From Allobaculum stercoricanis DSM 13633 (GTDB lineage: Bacteria > Bacillota_I > Bacilli_A > Erysipelotrichales > Erysipelotrichaceae), in assembly GCF_000384195.1 (NCBI RefSeq), contig NZ_KB913034.1:451873-515872 (forward strand): DNA of 64,000 bases, written 5' to 3'. Below are positions 33,828 through 42,773 of this stretch, in pieces; within the stretch, counting starts at the first letter, position 1, and each line of letters opens with the position of its first letter. Below the pieces are notes generated by a model, which worked only from the letters and a program-made list of their open reading frames with translations, was not told where the DNA came from and searched no databases. A program made the translations under genes and the position numbers.

Positions 33828-35270
33828 TTAGTCCGTGAATTTGGAGTAGAATGCCATTTTTTCAAGTGGACTCGTATCGATAATTGGGTTGTTTTCTAAA
33901 CGTAACGCTTCAAGCAATTCTAAATCTTTTAATGGAGATACATCTTCGATGTAGTTTGCTTTGAGCGTTAATTGTCGTAAGAACTTCAAATTCGATAATG
34001 GACGTAAATCATGAATCATGTTGTGGTCTAAGCGCAAATAAGAAATAAATTCTAAATCTTGTAATGGGGTTAGATCACGAATGTTGTTGTTGTATAGGTC
34101 GACAATACATAATTCATGAAGGTCAGATAATGCAGATAGATCCGCAATGTTGTTGTTTTCCAAAGAAAGAATTTTGAGATCTTTCATGTCTTTTATGCAA
34201 TCGATGGAACGGATTTGATTACGTCCAACATTCAACTCTGTTAATTTATTGCATTCAACGAGTGGTTCAATCGATGTAATGCGGTTTGTGAATAGATTTA
34301 AACGTTCTAGCTTTTCTGCATGTCGCAAGAACTCAATATCAGTTAATTGGCAGAAACGCGCATCAAAGGAGCGTAGGTTTTTAACGTTAGTGAATTCATC
34401 GAGATGTGCAATTTCGTTTTTGGAGACATTGAGATCTTGTAGATCTTTAATGTGGTTTAAATTGCGCATGTCGGAGAATCCGGTTTGTTCCATGGAGATT
34501 GATTTTAGTTTTGGTAAATCTTCAAAGAAACCAAAATCAGTAGCGTTATTAAAGTCGAGATTTAGATATTCCAAAGAAGGGAAATCTTTGATTGGATGAT
34601 AATCGACTAAATAAGGGTTATTGGATACATCGAGACGACGTAAATTTTTCATTGCAGAAAGTGGAGAGATGTCCGATAACAAGTTTGTCGAAAGATTCAG
34701 TTCTTCAATGTTGTTTAAGAATGATAAATCTTCGATATAGTATCTTCTCATTCCAGACATATCTAAAATCTTTAAGTTTGGCAAACGGCCAAGAATAGAA
34801 TAGTTAAATGGGCCGTTTTCGGTATTTACGCAAATATTTTCAAGTTGCGTACAGTTTTGAACGTAGTTTAAAGAGTCAATTTTTGCTTTCTTCAAGTTCA
34901 ATACTTTTAAATTCACCATACTTGCGACAGCTGATAGGTCCATGACATACAAGTTGTTGCGAGAAAGGTTAAGGATTTCAAGATTGTAGTGAGAGTCTAG
35001 TGGTTCAATGTCACGTAATCTGTTTCCAGATAAATTGACATTGACTAAGTTCATGAGATTTTTAAGTGGTCTGATGTTGGTAAGTGCATTATTCGAAACA
35101 TTGATTTTTTCAAGGTTCTCAGCATACTCCAGGCCTTCAAGGGTATCGATATCTAAATCAGAAGCATCTAATTGAATGAGTTCAAGGAGATCTTCTTTTT
35201 TGAGCTCTTCCGGCTTTTTATGGAGAGTTCCGGCAATGACATCAGCTAAAGCGGCATTTTGAATTAACAT
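33828..35270 (-). CDS. Cytoplasmic leucine-rich-repeat protein (internalin-type repeats)
   Basis: A 480-residue protein made almost entirely of about 18 repeats of 22 residues with the internalin-type pattern LxxLxxLxLxxNxIxDIxPL, for example LEILNLSRNNLYVMDLSAV and LDHNMIHDLRPLSNL. The first 40 residues form an unrelated helical cap. There is no signal peptide, LPxTG anchor, GW module or membrane segment, so it should be intracellular, unlike secreted internalins. Such curved solenoids bind other proteins; the partner is unknown. Start ATG after GGAGGG. It is transcribed alone. Confidence 0.88.
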   Translation of the reverse strand: MLIQNAALADVIAGTLHKKPEELKKEDLLELIQLDASDLDIDTLEGLEYAENLEKINVSNNALTNIRPLKNLMNLVNVNLSGNRLRDIEPLDSHYNLEILNLSRNNLYVMDLSAVASMVNLKVLNLKKAKIDSLNYVQNCTQLENICVNTENGPFNYSILGRLPNLKILDMSGMRRYYIEDLSFLNNIEELNLSTNLLSDISPLSAMKNLRRLDVSNNPYLVDYHPIKDFPSLEYLNLDFNNATDFGFFEDLPKLKSISMEQTGFSDMRNLNHIKDLQDLNVSKNEIAHLDEFTNVKNLRSFDARFCQLTDIEFLRHAEKLERLNLFTNRITSIEPLVECNKLTELNVGRNQIRSIDCIKDMKDLKILSLENNNIADLSALSDLHELCIVDLYNNNIRDLTPLQDLEFISYLRLDHNMIHDLRPLSNLKFLRQLTLKANYIEDVSPLKDLELLEALRLENNPIIDTSPLEKMAFYSKFTD

Positions 35271-35342
35271 GGTTATCCCTCCGTTAAATTATTGCTATTT
35301 CCATTATACATGATAGAAAGATGCATTTGATGATTTTTACAA

Positions 35343-35858
35343 TCATTTCCGATGTTCTTTTTTTAGTGCGTCAAGAATAAGAGGTTTCCAAACTTCCACG
35401 AGCTTGTCTAAGCGAAAAGCAGCATTTGCAGGACTAGAGGAAGGAAGATAAATCGCATGTAGTCCATTTGGTTTTTGATAACGATCAAAGAGCTGCAACG
35501 CCTTTTTTCCGTTGCAAAATATCGTTGTGATTTCACTTTGTTCGAGAAGGAAAGAAAGGTTTGTGGGCGTGACATCGCGTATGGATGAATCAGATGAACC
35601 GTGAATGGAACATTGCTCAATGACATCCCATAATGCAATATGATGGGATTTTAAAAAAGCTTTCTTTTGTTTTGCGGTTGAACCCACTTCTTCATTAAAG
35701 ATTTCGCCTAACACTTTCCAAAAGCGATTTTGCGGATGAGCATAATAAAAGTTTTGTTTACGGGATTGTACAGAGGGGAATGATCCTAATATCAAAATTT
35801 GGCTTGCGGAATCATATTCTGGGGCAAATGGATGAGTAACGTGTTCTAAACTGGACAT
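35343..35858 (-). CDS. DNA-deoxyinosine (hypoxanthine) glycosylase, UDG superfamily
   Basis: A 171-residue member of the UDG superfamily, closest to the hypoxanthine-DNA glycosylase group. Motif ILILGSFPSVQSRKQNFYYAHPQNRFWKVLG at residues 17-47 has the family GSFPS and HPxNRFW signatures; a C-terminal motif LPSSSPANAAF corresponds to the DNA-contact loop. It would excise deaminated adenine (hypoxanthine) from DNA, starting base-excision repair. Start ATG follows AAAGGAG. It appears as a single gene. Confidence 0.88.
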   Translation of the reverse strand: MSSLEHVTHPFAPEYDSASQILILGSFPSVQSRKQNFYYAHPQNRFWKVLGEIFNEEVGSTAKQKKAFLKSHHIALWDVIEQCSIHGSSDSSIRDVTPTNLSFLLEQSEITTIFCNGKKALQLFDRYQKPNGLHAIYLPSSSPANAAFRLDKLVEVWKPLILDALKKEHRK

Positions 35859-35910
35859 AAAATCTCCTTTAGTTTGATTTGTAACTTTTAGTGTATCAGG
35901 AATACAACAT

Positions 35911-35943
35911 TAAAAAAGCCATTCCAATTGGGGAATGGCTTGA
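35911..35943 (-). terminator. Terminator of the surface O-acylation operon
   Basis: Minus-strand arms AAGCCATTCC / GGAATGGCTT with a six-base loop and a T run, eight bases after the DHHW gene stop. Confidence 0.88.
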
Positions 35944-35950
35944 AATCAAT

Positions 35951-37129
35951 TTAAGCTTGTGGTTGTTCTTCTTGTGCTTTTTGCGCTTGTTCTGGTTCGA
36001 GCGTACTTTTTAAAATATCTCGTAATGAAATCGTTGAAACAAAGTTGTTATACGAGAAGACCATCGCAATTTTAGTAATTTGACCAGAGGAAAGCACATA
36101 GTTCAAGTTGTCATAATAGTAACGAGGATCGACGATATAGATGTTTTTAAAGTAAGGAACTAAAAACGGAATCAGCGAGTTTGCGTAACTATCTTTGAGT
36201 AATAATAAGTTTTCTTGCGAATTAGCAAGGGTTGAAATATGAACCAATCCTTGGTTTTGGGAGAGGAATACTTCATATTTATCTTTTCGATTTAAGGCAT
36301 CGCGATCATAAATCGTAGTCGATTGATGACCATCGTTCCAAGTCACAGTATATTCAGTATTTTGATTGTCTTTATAGACATCAATTTGGTCAGATAAACC
36401 ATATGAGGCGGTTTTTGAAGCTAGTGTTCCTTCGAATCCTTCTACAACAGGTAAAGGGGTAAACCATTCAGGATTAAATGTGATACTCATAGAATTGAGT
36501 AAATGTTCGGCACCGATCATCGCACCTTGGCTTGTCCAATGGTGATCCGTTTTGTAGTAAAGGTAGTCGTTTTGTTTTTCTTTAAAAACAGCACGGGGAT
36601 CAGCTGGATGAGCAAGTTGGCTATAAATGGAATCTAAAGTCGCATTTTCGCCATGATCATCGACATGAGCTGGAAGTTTATACGACTGAATGTTTGCTGC
36701 AGAGGGAGCGACAAGTACCGATGTGGAAACTCCAGTGCTTGCTTCGAGTTGCGAGATCAAAGATAAAGTTTGTTGAATGATCGCATCGTTCGGGTTTGCT
36801 GGCTTTTGAAGCAGAGCATCTTTGCCTAAATAGACGTCATCAATTTGTTTTTGACCGATGAGTTTGCGCCATGTGTAGTTGATTCGAAAAAGAAGGTTAC
36901 GACCTACAAATTGATCGCTCATCGCATCTTCAAATGCTTTTTGATCTTTGCCATTGAGAACACCAGTTAAAGTGATATTTGGCATTTGGGCTAGGGGTCG
37001 ATTCTCTAATGCGGATTTTGTCGAATCGGGAATGACGAGATTCAATGAAGTCCAGGCCACAGTGATTGTCACTAAAAAGGTGAGAAGATTACGATGATAA
37101 CGATTTGGCGTTTTTTTATTTTGTTGCAT
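35951..37129 (-). CDS. DHHW-family surface protein (AlgX/AlgJ-like acyltransferase partner)
   Basis: A 392-residue protein with an N-terminal membrane anchor (LLTFLVTITVAWTSLNLVIP) and a large extracellular domain. The family motif TDHHWTSQGAMIGAEHLL near residue 195 contains the catalytic Asp-His pair of the SGNH-like AlgJ/AlgX/DHHW group. LLLKDSYANSLIPFLVPYF near residue 305 is the counterpart of the Ser-containing block. It probably transfers an acetyl or acyl group, delivered by the MBOAT protein encoded just upstream, to a surface polymer. Start ATG follows AGAAAGGAAG. Confidence 0.85.
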   Translation of the reverse strand: MQQNKKTPNRYHRNLLTFLVTITVAWTSLNLVIPDSTKSALENRPLAQMPNITLTGVLNGKDQKAFEDAMSDQFVGRNLLFRINYTWRKLIGQKQIDDVYLGKDALLQKPANPNDAIIQQTLSLISQLEASTGVSTSVLVAPSAANIQSYKLPAHVDDHGENATLDSIYSQLAHPADPRAVFKEKQNDYLYYKTDHHWTSQGAMIGAEHLLNSMSITFNPEWFTPLPVVEGFEGTLASKTASYGLSDQIDVYKDNQNTEYTVTWNDGHQSTTIYDRDALNRKDKYEVFLSQNQGLVHISTLANSQENLLLLKDSYANSLIPFLVPYFKNIYIVDPRYYYDNLNYVLSSGQITKIAMVFSYNNFVSTISLRDILKSTLEPEQAQKAQEEQPQA

Positions 37130-37144
37130 AATATCTCTTCCTTT

Positions 37145-38560
37145 CTAGAACACGGCATACATAAAAGTTTGTGAGGTTTGTGAGATCAACATGGCAAGGC
37201 ATAAGATAAATACTAAACCATATCCTAATACGCCCAATAAAGGTTGAAGTGAGCGTTGATTTTTATGGAGTTTTGTCGACAGTCGTGGAATAAACGTAGT
37301 GCAACACAAAATTCCTAGAACAAAAACAATGAAATACGTTTGGCCATAGAACAATGCAGTTGCATCGTAGAGTCCGCTTGTGTTGATCATGAAATAACGA
37401 CCAATCCACGCCAAGCCTTCACTCAATGTTGGACTAGAAAAGAATGTCCAAGAGATGAGTGTCATCAAAATTAAATAAAGATGACGGAAGAAATTAGGGA
37501 GTTTTTCTAAATAGCGGTTCAAAAATTTGCGTTCGAGTAAAATCATTCCCGCTTGTAATAAGCCCCAAACAATAAAGGAGGCTTGCGCACCATGCCAAAT
37601 TCCAGTGAATAGCCAAACGATTAAGACATTGATTAACCATCTTTTTTGATTTACGCGATTTCCACCGAGTGGAATATAAACGTATTCTCTAAACCAATCC
37701 GTTAAAGAAATATGCCAATGGCGCCAAAAATCTTGGACGGATAAAGTGCTATAAGGATGATCGAAGTTGGCAGGAATTTCAAAACCAAAAATTCCCGCTA
37801 AACCACGTGCCATTCGAGAATAGCCGGCAAAGTCAAAATATAACTGGAAAAAGAAGGCAAATCCATGTAACACGCTTCCTAACCAAGTTGTATTGCCAGC
37901 AAGTGCATTGAACACTTCCATAAAGGAATTGGCTAATAAAATCTTATAAGCGAATCCTTGTAAGAATAAAGCAGCGCCTTCACGTTGTAAGTGGGAACGT
38001 AAAGGATGGCTTTTTAGTTGCGGTTCGAACTTTGCATAATGTCCGATTGGCCCCATATTGACGCGGCCAAAGAACGCAACAAATACACCAAAATCAACGA
38101 AAGAACAAGGCTTTGCTTTTTCACGATAAACATCAAAAACATAGGACATGCACGAGAATAGATAAAAGGATAATCCAATTGGCATGGCCAGTTTTGGGAT
38201 GATTTGATTTGCACCAAATAAGGAGAAGAATCCCCCAACCCATGGATCAAGATATTTATACATGAACAAAATCAACAAGTTGATTCCAATTGTTCCAATG
38301 AGAGCTTGTTTTTTTGTTTTGGGATTTGCTTTACTCTCATTCAATAAGCTGAGCTCATAGGCGCTGATCCAGTTAAACAACAAGGCGATGATCAACAAGA
38401 TCAAAGAATGGATGGATCCCCAAGCATAGAACAAGAGCGAGACAATCAATAAATAAGTATTTTCGGCTTTGGTATTGTGTAAACGGATAATGCCAAAGCG
38501 GTAAATTAGATAAACAAGGGGGAAAAACCCAAAGAGAAAGGAGAAATCGGTAAATTGCAT
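37145..38560 (-). CDS. MBOAT-family membrane O-acyltransferase (DltB/AlgI-like)
   Basis: A 471-residue polytopic protein of the membrane-bound O-acyltransferase family with about ten membrane segments. Signature parts: VQDFWRHWHISLTDWFREYVYIPLGG near residue 270, and the catalytic His in FTGIWHGAQASFIVWGL near residue 320. It would pass an acyl group across the membrane for modification of teichoic acid or exopolysaccharide. The absence of DltA/DltC here argues for O-acetylation rather than D-alanylation. Start ATG follows GAAAGGAG. Confidence 0.92.
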   Translation of the reverse strand: MQFTDFSFLFGFFPLVYLIYRFGIIRLHNTKAENTYLLIVSLLFYAWGSIHSLILLIIALLFNWISAYELSLLNESKANPKTKKQALIGTIGINLLILFMYKYLDPWVGGFFSLFGANQIIPKLAMPIGLSFYLFSCMSYVFDVYREKAKPCSFVDFGVFVAFFGRVNMGPIGHYAKFEPQLKSHPLRSHLQREGAALFLQGFAYKILLANSFMEVFNALAGNTTWLGSVLHGFAFFFQLYFDFAGYSRMARGLAGIFGFEIPANFDHPYSTLSVQDFWRHWHISLTDWFREYVYIPLGGNRVNQKRWLINVLIVWLFTGIWHGAQASFIVWGLLQAGMILLERKFLNRYLEKLPNFFRHLYLILMTLISWTFFSSPTLSEGLAWIGRYFMINTSGLYDATALFYGQTYFIVFVLGILCCTTFIPRLSTKLHKNQRSLQPLLGVLGYGLVFILCLAMLISQTSQTFMYAVF

Positions 38561-38562
38561 GA

Positions 38563-39054
38563 TTAGGCTCCTTTCAACGCAGAAATAAATGCGTTTTTAA
38601 CTTGCTCGGTTTCTTGGCCAACATAGAAAATGGCGTAATTCTCTTCAACATCGATCCAACCTTTTTCAACAGCTGCAGCTGCTTCTGGGGCATACCCAGA
38701 ATAAATGTCAAATTGCGATTGTTGACGAGCGTTTAGTATCTCTTCGATTTTCTGCCCATTGGCAGGATCGAATTCGATCAAAACGATTTCGTTTGGTGAA
38801 AGAGCATCGTTTGATCGATATAAACCGATATTGATGACATCATTGGTATCAATATTTAAAAGCCGGCGAATTTTTTGGGTGCTTTGGCGAGGGTAGTTTG
38901 TGGCATCAATTGCACCAATAACTTTTTCTTCTACTTTGCTAAAAGTTGTCGTGGAAGAAATTTTTTGATTGAAAAATGAAGGAGCCCAAAAGACAAGTAA
39001 ACATACCACTAATGCTCCTTTAATAAGCCGGCACATTGTTTGATTTAACTTCAT
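38563..39054 (-). CDS. DUF4358 protein of surface O-acylation cassette
   Basis: A 163-residue protein with an N-terminal membrane anchor or signal (LIKGALVVCLLVFWAPSFF), followed by a DUF4358-type extracytoplasmic domain (IGLYRSNDALSPNEIVLIEF, ENYAIFYVGQ). DUF4358 genes usually accompany MBOAT, DHHW and SGNH genes. Role is unknown. No lipobox Cys is obvious. Start ATG after TGGAG; its stop is two bases before the MBOAT start. Confidence 0.82.
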   Translation of the reverse strand: MKLNQTMCRLIKGALVVCLLVFWAPSFFNQKISSTTTFSKVEEKVIGAIDATNYPRQSTQKIRRLLNIDTNDVINIGLYRSNDALSPNEIVLIEFDPANGQKIEEILNARQQSQFDIYSGYAPEAAAAVEKGWIDVEENYAIFYVGQETEQVKNAFISALKGA

Positions 39055-39105
39055 AATTTAACTCCATTTTGAATTTTAAATTTGATTTCGATTCAACAAT
39101 TCCAG

Positions 39106-40020
39106 CTAAGGGGTAGGAACAGTATTGATCGCATTATAATAGGCTGTGATCATGTGTCGTCCCCATTGCGGATAGAATGAGGCAGGAAAGTGCAAGCCAT
39201 CAGGTTCATAGATGGGCGCATTACCATTGTCATCGAGAACGGTGTTATCCACATAAATCCAATTGTTGCGTTCGCACATGCGTTGGATTTGAGCATTAAT
39301 GGCTTCGAGTCGACCATTTTCTGTGTAGTTCGTCATCGTTCCCGCACGAGGCGCAATGATGCCGTTGACGACAATTTTGGAATTTGGGGTTAATGCAAGA
39401 ATTTGTTTGATGTATTCTTCATAAACTAAGCCATAGCCGTCTTCTCCACGATCCGCACCAATATCCATAACTAAATCATTGGCTCCATAACTAAGATAGA
39501 TCACTTCTGGTTTAGAAGCGGCCGCAGCTTGGGTTACTTGTGGTAAAGCTAAAATGGAATCACCGATCCTTGCTAAACAGACGTTTTCAGGCAAATAACC
39601 ATATTCTTTAAAGCCGACAGCGCGCGAGTCACCTAAAATTACAGAATCGCGAAATAGCGCCCATAGGCGTGAATCATCTGAGCCAATACCTTCTGCAATT
39701 TCTTGAAGGCGTTCTTGGCGATCACGTTCACTGATTTTTGCTGAAATGGCGGCTTCATCGCGGTTTTGTAATTCTTCTAAATAGGCGATGCCTTGGGCAT
39801 AAGTAGACTGTTTGTTGCGATTTTTAAAGAAAAAAACGCCAGTGATGGATAAAGCAACAACAAGTACACCTACTCCGACTGTTTTTGAACTGAACTTCAC
39901 CTTTTTATGAGCAGCGTGCTTCTCTTTGTTTATTTTTTGAACTGTATGAGAAGGGGAGGGCGCTTGGTTGGACGAATTGTTTTCTTTTGTTAAATCGTTT
40001 TGTTCATTTTTAGTTGTCAT
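39106..40020 (-). CDS. SGNH/GDSL-family surface hydrolase
   Basis: A 304-residue protein: a lysine-rich cytoplasmic N-terminus of about 45 residues, one membrane span (VGVGVLVVALSITGVFFF), then an SGNH hydrolase. Block I VILGDSRAVGF has the nucleophile Ser; block III YLSYGANDLV the Asn; block V DGLHFPASFY the Asp-His pair. It probably adds or removes acyl groups on an extracellular polymer together with the MBOAT gene. Start at ATG 40020 (AGAAGG seven bases upstream), rather than the farther upstream codon at 40059. First gene of the cassette. Confidence 0.87.
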   Translation of the reverse strand: MTTKNEQNDLTKENNSSNQAPSPSHTVQKINKEKHAAHKKVKFSSKTVGVGVLVVALSITGVFFFKNRNKQSTYAQGIAYLEELQNRDEAAISAKISERDRQERLQEIAEGIGSDDSRLWALFRDSVILGDSRAVGFKEYGYLPENVCLARIGDSILALPQVTQAAAASKPEVIYLSYGANDLVMDIGADRGEDGYGLVYEEYIKQILALTPNSKIVVNGIIAPRAGTMTNYTENGRLEAINAQIQRMCERNNWIYVDNTVLDDNGNAPIYEPDGLHFPASFYPQWGRHMITAYYNAINTVPTP

Positions 40021-40343
40021 AAATCGTCCTTCTATCATAAACGTTCCAACAAGAAACAAATTGAAAATGCGATCGGTTCTTGTTGGATTAATATTGAGTA
40101 ATTAAATGTATATGTGTGATGGGGGATATTAGTTTACATCAAAATTAAGGATCTTGATGGATACTTGTTCATTATACCTTTAAAGTTTGAACTTCACTGC
40201 CTTAATGCCGTATTTTGATTCCTTTTTATTTGCAAAAATGGACTCGAAAAAATGCGCTCAAATACATCAGTGTTTTGGTAGTTTTTTACTCGTTTTGCAG
40301 GCGGCTAAAGAGTGAAAAAAGCAAGAGAATCGAGATTAAACCA

Positions 40344-40371
40344 AACAAAAAGACGGCGTTCACCGTCTTTT
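40344..40371 (-). terminator. Terminator of hom-lysC-asd operon
   Basis: Arms aaagacgg / ccgtcttt with a six-base loop; on the minus strand a T-rich tract follows, about 10 bases past the asd stop. Confidence 0.82.
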
Positions 40372-40380
40372 GCGTTCTAA

Positions 40381-41364
40381 TTACTTTTCGAGTTGGATTA
40401 ATTCCGCAAGAATTTGCACGGCATTGCTTGCGGCCCCTTTACGGATTTGATCTCCGCAGCAGAAAAGACCAATTGTTTTCTTTTCTGGATCAGCAAGATC
40501 ATAACGCAAACGCCCTACAAAGACGTCATCTTGATTTGTCGTGTCGATTGGCATTGGATAAATGTTATGTTTTGGATCATCGCGTAACACAACACCTTTG
40601 GAATGCGATAATCTTTCTTTTAATTCATCGAGATCTACAGGTTGAGTTGTTTTGACGAGAATCGATTCTGAGTGAGAGCGCCATACGGGAACGCGCACAC
40701 AAGTGCAATTCACATTTAAATTTGGGGAGTGGAGAATTTTACGCCCTTCATTTTGCATTTTCCATTCTTCAGAAGTGATGCCAAATTCATCAAAGCCTCC
40801 AATTTGGGGGATGACATTAAATGCGATTGGATAGGCAAATGCTTCAGGTTGGGCATGTTCGTCAGCTAATTCGCGTTCTAAATCACGAATGCCTTTCACA
40901 CCAGCGCCAGAAACGGCTTGGAAAGTTGTACAAACGACATTTTCAATATGGTAGAGATCGTTAAGATCATGTAAAGCCATCAAAGCAATGATTGTGGAGC
41001 AGTTTGGATTGGCAATAATTCCGTGATGATTTGCGATATCTTGGGCGTTGATTTCGGGAATCACTAGAGGAACGTTGTCATCTAAACGATAAGCAGAGGA
41101 GTTGTCGATGACAACACATCCAGCTTGTTGCGCCCAAGGCATCCACATTTTGGTGATGTCATTTTCACAAGCGCCTAAAACATAATCCACACCTTGAAAA
41201 GATTGTTCATTCAACTCTTCTACGATATAGCCATCAATTTCTTTACCGGCTGAACGAGCAGAAGCTAAAAGTTTGATATTTCCTTCGATCTTTTGTTCTT
41301 TAAGACATTCGAGCATTTGTCTGCCTACTGCACCAGTAGCCCCAGCGATTGCAATAGTCTTCAT
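40381..41364 (-). CDS. asd: Aspartate-semialdehyde dehydrogenase
   Basis: A 327-residue enzyme reducing aspartyl phosphate to aspartate semialdehyde with NADPH. N-terminal IAGATGAVGRQMLE is the NADP site, the catalytic Cys lies in IIANPNCSTI (about residue 120), and the substrate-binding region is CVRVPVWRSHSES. Last gene of the minus-strand hom-lysC-asd operon, 38 bases after lysC with a strong ribosome binding site. Confidence 0.97.
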   Translation of the reverse strand: MKTIAIAGATGAVGRQMLECLKEQKIEGNIKLLASARSAGKEIDGYIVEELNEQSFQGVDYVLGACENDITKMWMPWAQQAGCVVIDNSSAYRLDDNVPLVIPEINAQDIANHHGIIANPNCSTIIALMALHDLNDLYHIENVVCTTFQAVSGAGVKGIRDLERELADEHAQPEAFAYPIAFNVIPQIGGFDEFGITSEEWKMQNEGRKILHSPNLNVNCTCVRVPVWRSHSESILVKTTQPVDLDELKERLSHSKGVVLRDDPKHNIYPMPIDTTNQDDVFVGRLRYDLADPEKKTIGLFCCGDQIRKGAASNAVQILAELIQLEK

Positions 41365-41402
41365 AATATTCCTTCTTTCTTCAATTTTTTGATCTAATCT
41401 AT

Positions 41403-42773
41403 TTAGATCAGCGATTTTCCTTTTGATGGAGCAGTTTCGTAAATTTGGACATCTACATTAGAGGGTTGAACGAATTCTGCATAGATGCATTGAATCGTGC
41501 GGGCGAGATCTTTTTCATCGACCCCTACTGTAATGTTGATTTCATTAGAGTCTTGGGCAATCATCACAATACTAATTCCTTCTCGTCCTAACGCCTCGAA
41601 CAGGCGACCGGCCATACCTGGTTGATGAGACATGGAGTTTCCTACAGTAGACACTAAAGCGATATTGTCGAGAACTTTGAGTTCATCCGGTTGGACAGCT
41701 TGCTTAATCGCATGCAAAATTTCATACAAGCCATCTTCAACTTCATTACGAGCAACGATTGCGGTAAAGGAATCGATACCGGAAGGAATGTGTTCAATAG
41801 ATACATTAAAGCGTTCTAGAACAGAAAGAACTTTGCGCATATAACCAACTTCATTCGACATATGTTTTTTATAAACATAGATTGATAAAAAGCCAGGTTT
41901 TCCCGCTAATCCGGTAATTGGATATTTTCGTTGAACTTTGTTGCGCTCTTGAATGATCGTTCCTTGATCGTTTGGCGCATTTGTATTCAAGATGTGAATT
42001 GGAATGTTGCTTTCTTTTACAGGGAAGACAGCCTCTTCATGGAGAACAGAGGCACCCATATAAGACAGTTCGCGTAATTCAGAGTAAGTAATATGGGTGA
42101 TCGGTTCGGGATTTTTAACGATTCGGGGATCGGCCATTAAAAATCCGGAAACGTCTGTCCAGTTTTCATAAACATCAGCTTCAATAATGTTAGCTAAAAT
42201 CGAACCCGTAATATCGCCTCCACCGCGGGAGAATACCATGATTTTTCCGTTGTTGGATAAGCCATAGAATCCGGGGAAGACGAAATGATCATATTGATTC
42301 ATCGCAGTTTTTAAGCGGGCTTTTGTGGCATCCCAGTCAATTGTTTTATCGTGGTTAACGCGAATGACATCTGCGGCATCTAAAAAAGGAAATCCTAAAT
42401 ATTCAGCCATTAACTTGGCACAGAAATATTCACCGCGCGAAACGATTTCATTTTGGGAAAGGGAAGAAAGGTTTTGATATAAAGCATCTAATTCCTTTTC
42501 AACAGGATATTTTAAATGAAGTGTTTCTTTAATTTCGACAAAACGAGCTTTGATCAAATCAAATACGTTGGAGGCATCGACATGATATTGGCGGTGCGCA
42601 TCTAATAAATAGAGAAGGTCAGTAATTTTGGAATCGGAACTAAATCGTTTACCAGGTGCAGACACGACGACAAACCGACGGTCGGGATCAGATAGCACAA
42701 TATCTTTTACTTTTTTAAATTGGCTCGCTTGTGAAACGGATGAGCCACCAAATTTTGTTACTTTTAAAGTCAT
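41403..42773 (-). CDS. lysC: Aspartate kinase
   Basis: A 456-residue monofunctional aspartokinase catalysing the first step of the aspartate pathway. KFGGSSV at residues 6-12 and the core VFSRGGGDITGS are present. Two ACT domains occupy about 300-445 (NEVGYMRKVLSVLERFNVSIEHIPS and the GMAGRLFEALGREGISIVMI segment), which bind amino-acid feedback inhibitors. The start overlaps the hom stop in an ATGA junction. Co-operon with hom and asd suggests the threonine/methionine branch. Confidence 0.96.
   Translation of the reverse strand: MTLKVTKFGGSSVSQASQFKKVKDIVLSDPDRRFVVVSAPGKRFSSDSKITDLLYLLDAHRQYHVDASNVFDLIKARFVEIKETLHLKYPVEKELDALYQNLSSLSQNEIVSRGEYFCAKLMAEYLGFPFLDAADVIRVNHDKTIDWDATKARLKTAMNQYDHFVFPGFYGLSNNGKIMVFSRGGGDITGSILANIIEADVYENWTDVSGFLMADPRIVKNPEPITHITYSELRELSYMGASVLHEEAVFPVKESNIPIHILNTNAPNDQGTIIQERNKVQRKYPITGLAGKPGFLSIYVYKKHMSNEVGYMRKVLSVLERFNVSIEHIPSGIDSFTAIVARNEVEDGLYEILHAIKQAVQPDELKVLDNIALVSTVGNSMSHQPGMAGRLFEALGREGISIVMIAQDSNEINITVGVDEKDLARTIQCIYAEFVQPSNVDVQIYETAPSKGKSLI

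Noticed and set aside
40215..40655. 146-codon plus-strand frame over the asd gene
   Set aside because: It is a shadow of the asd coding strand and terminator, with no start signal.
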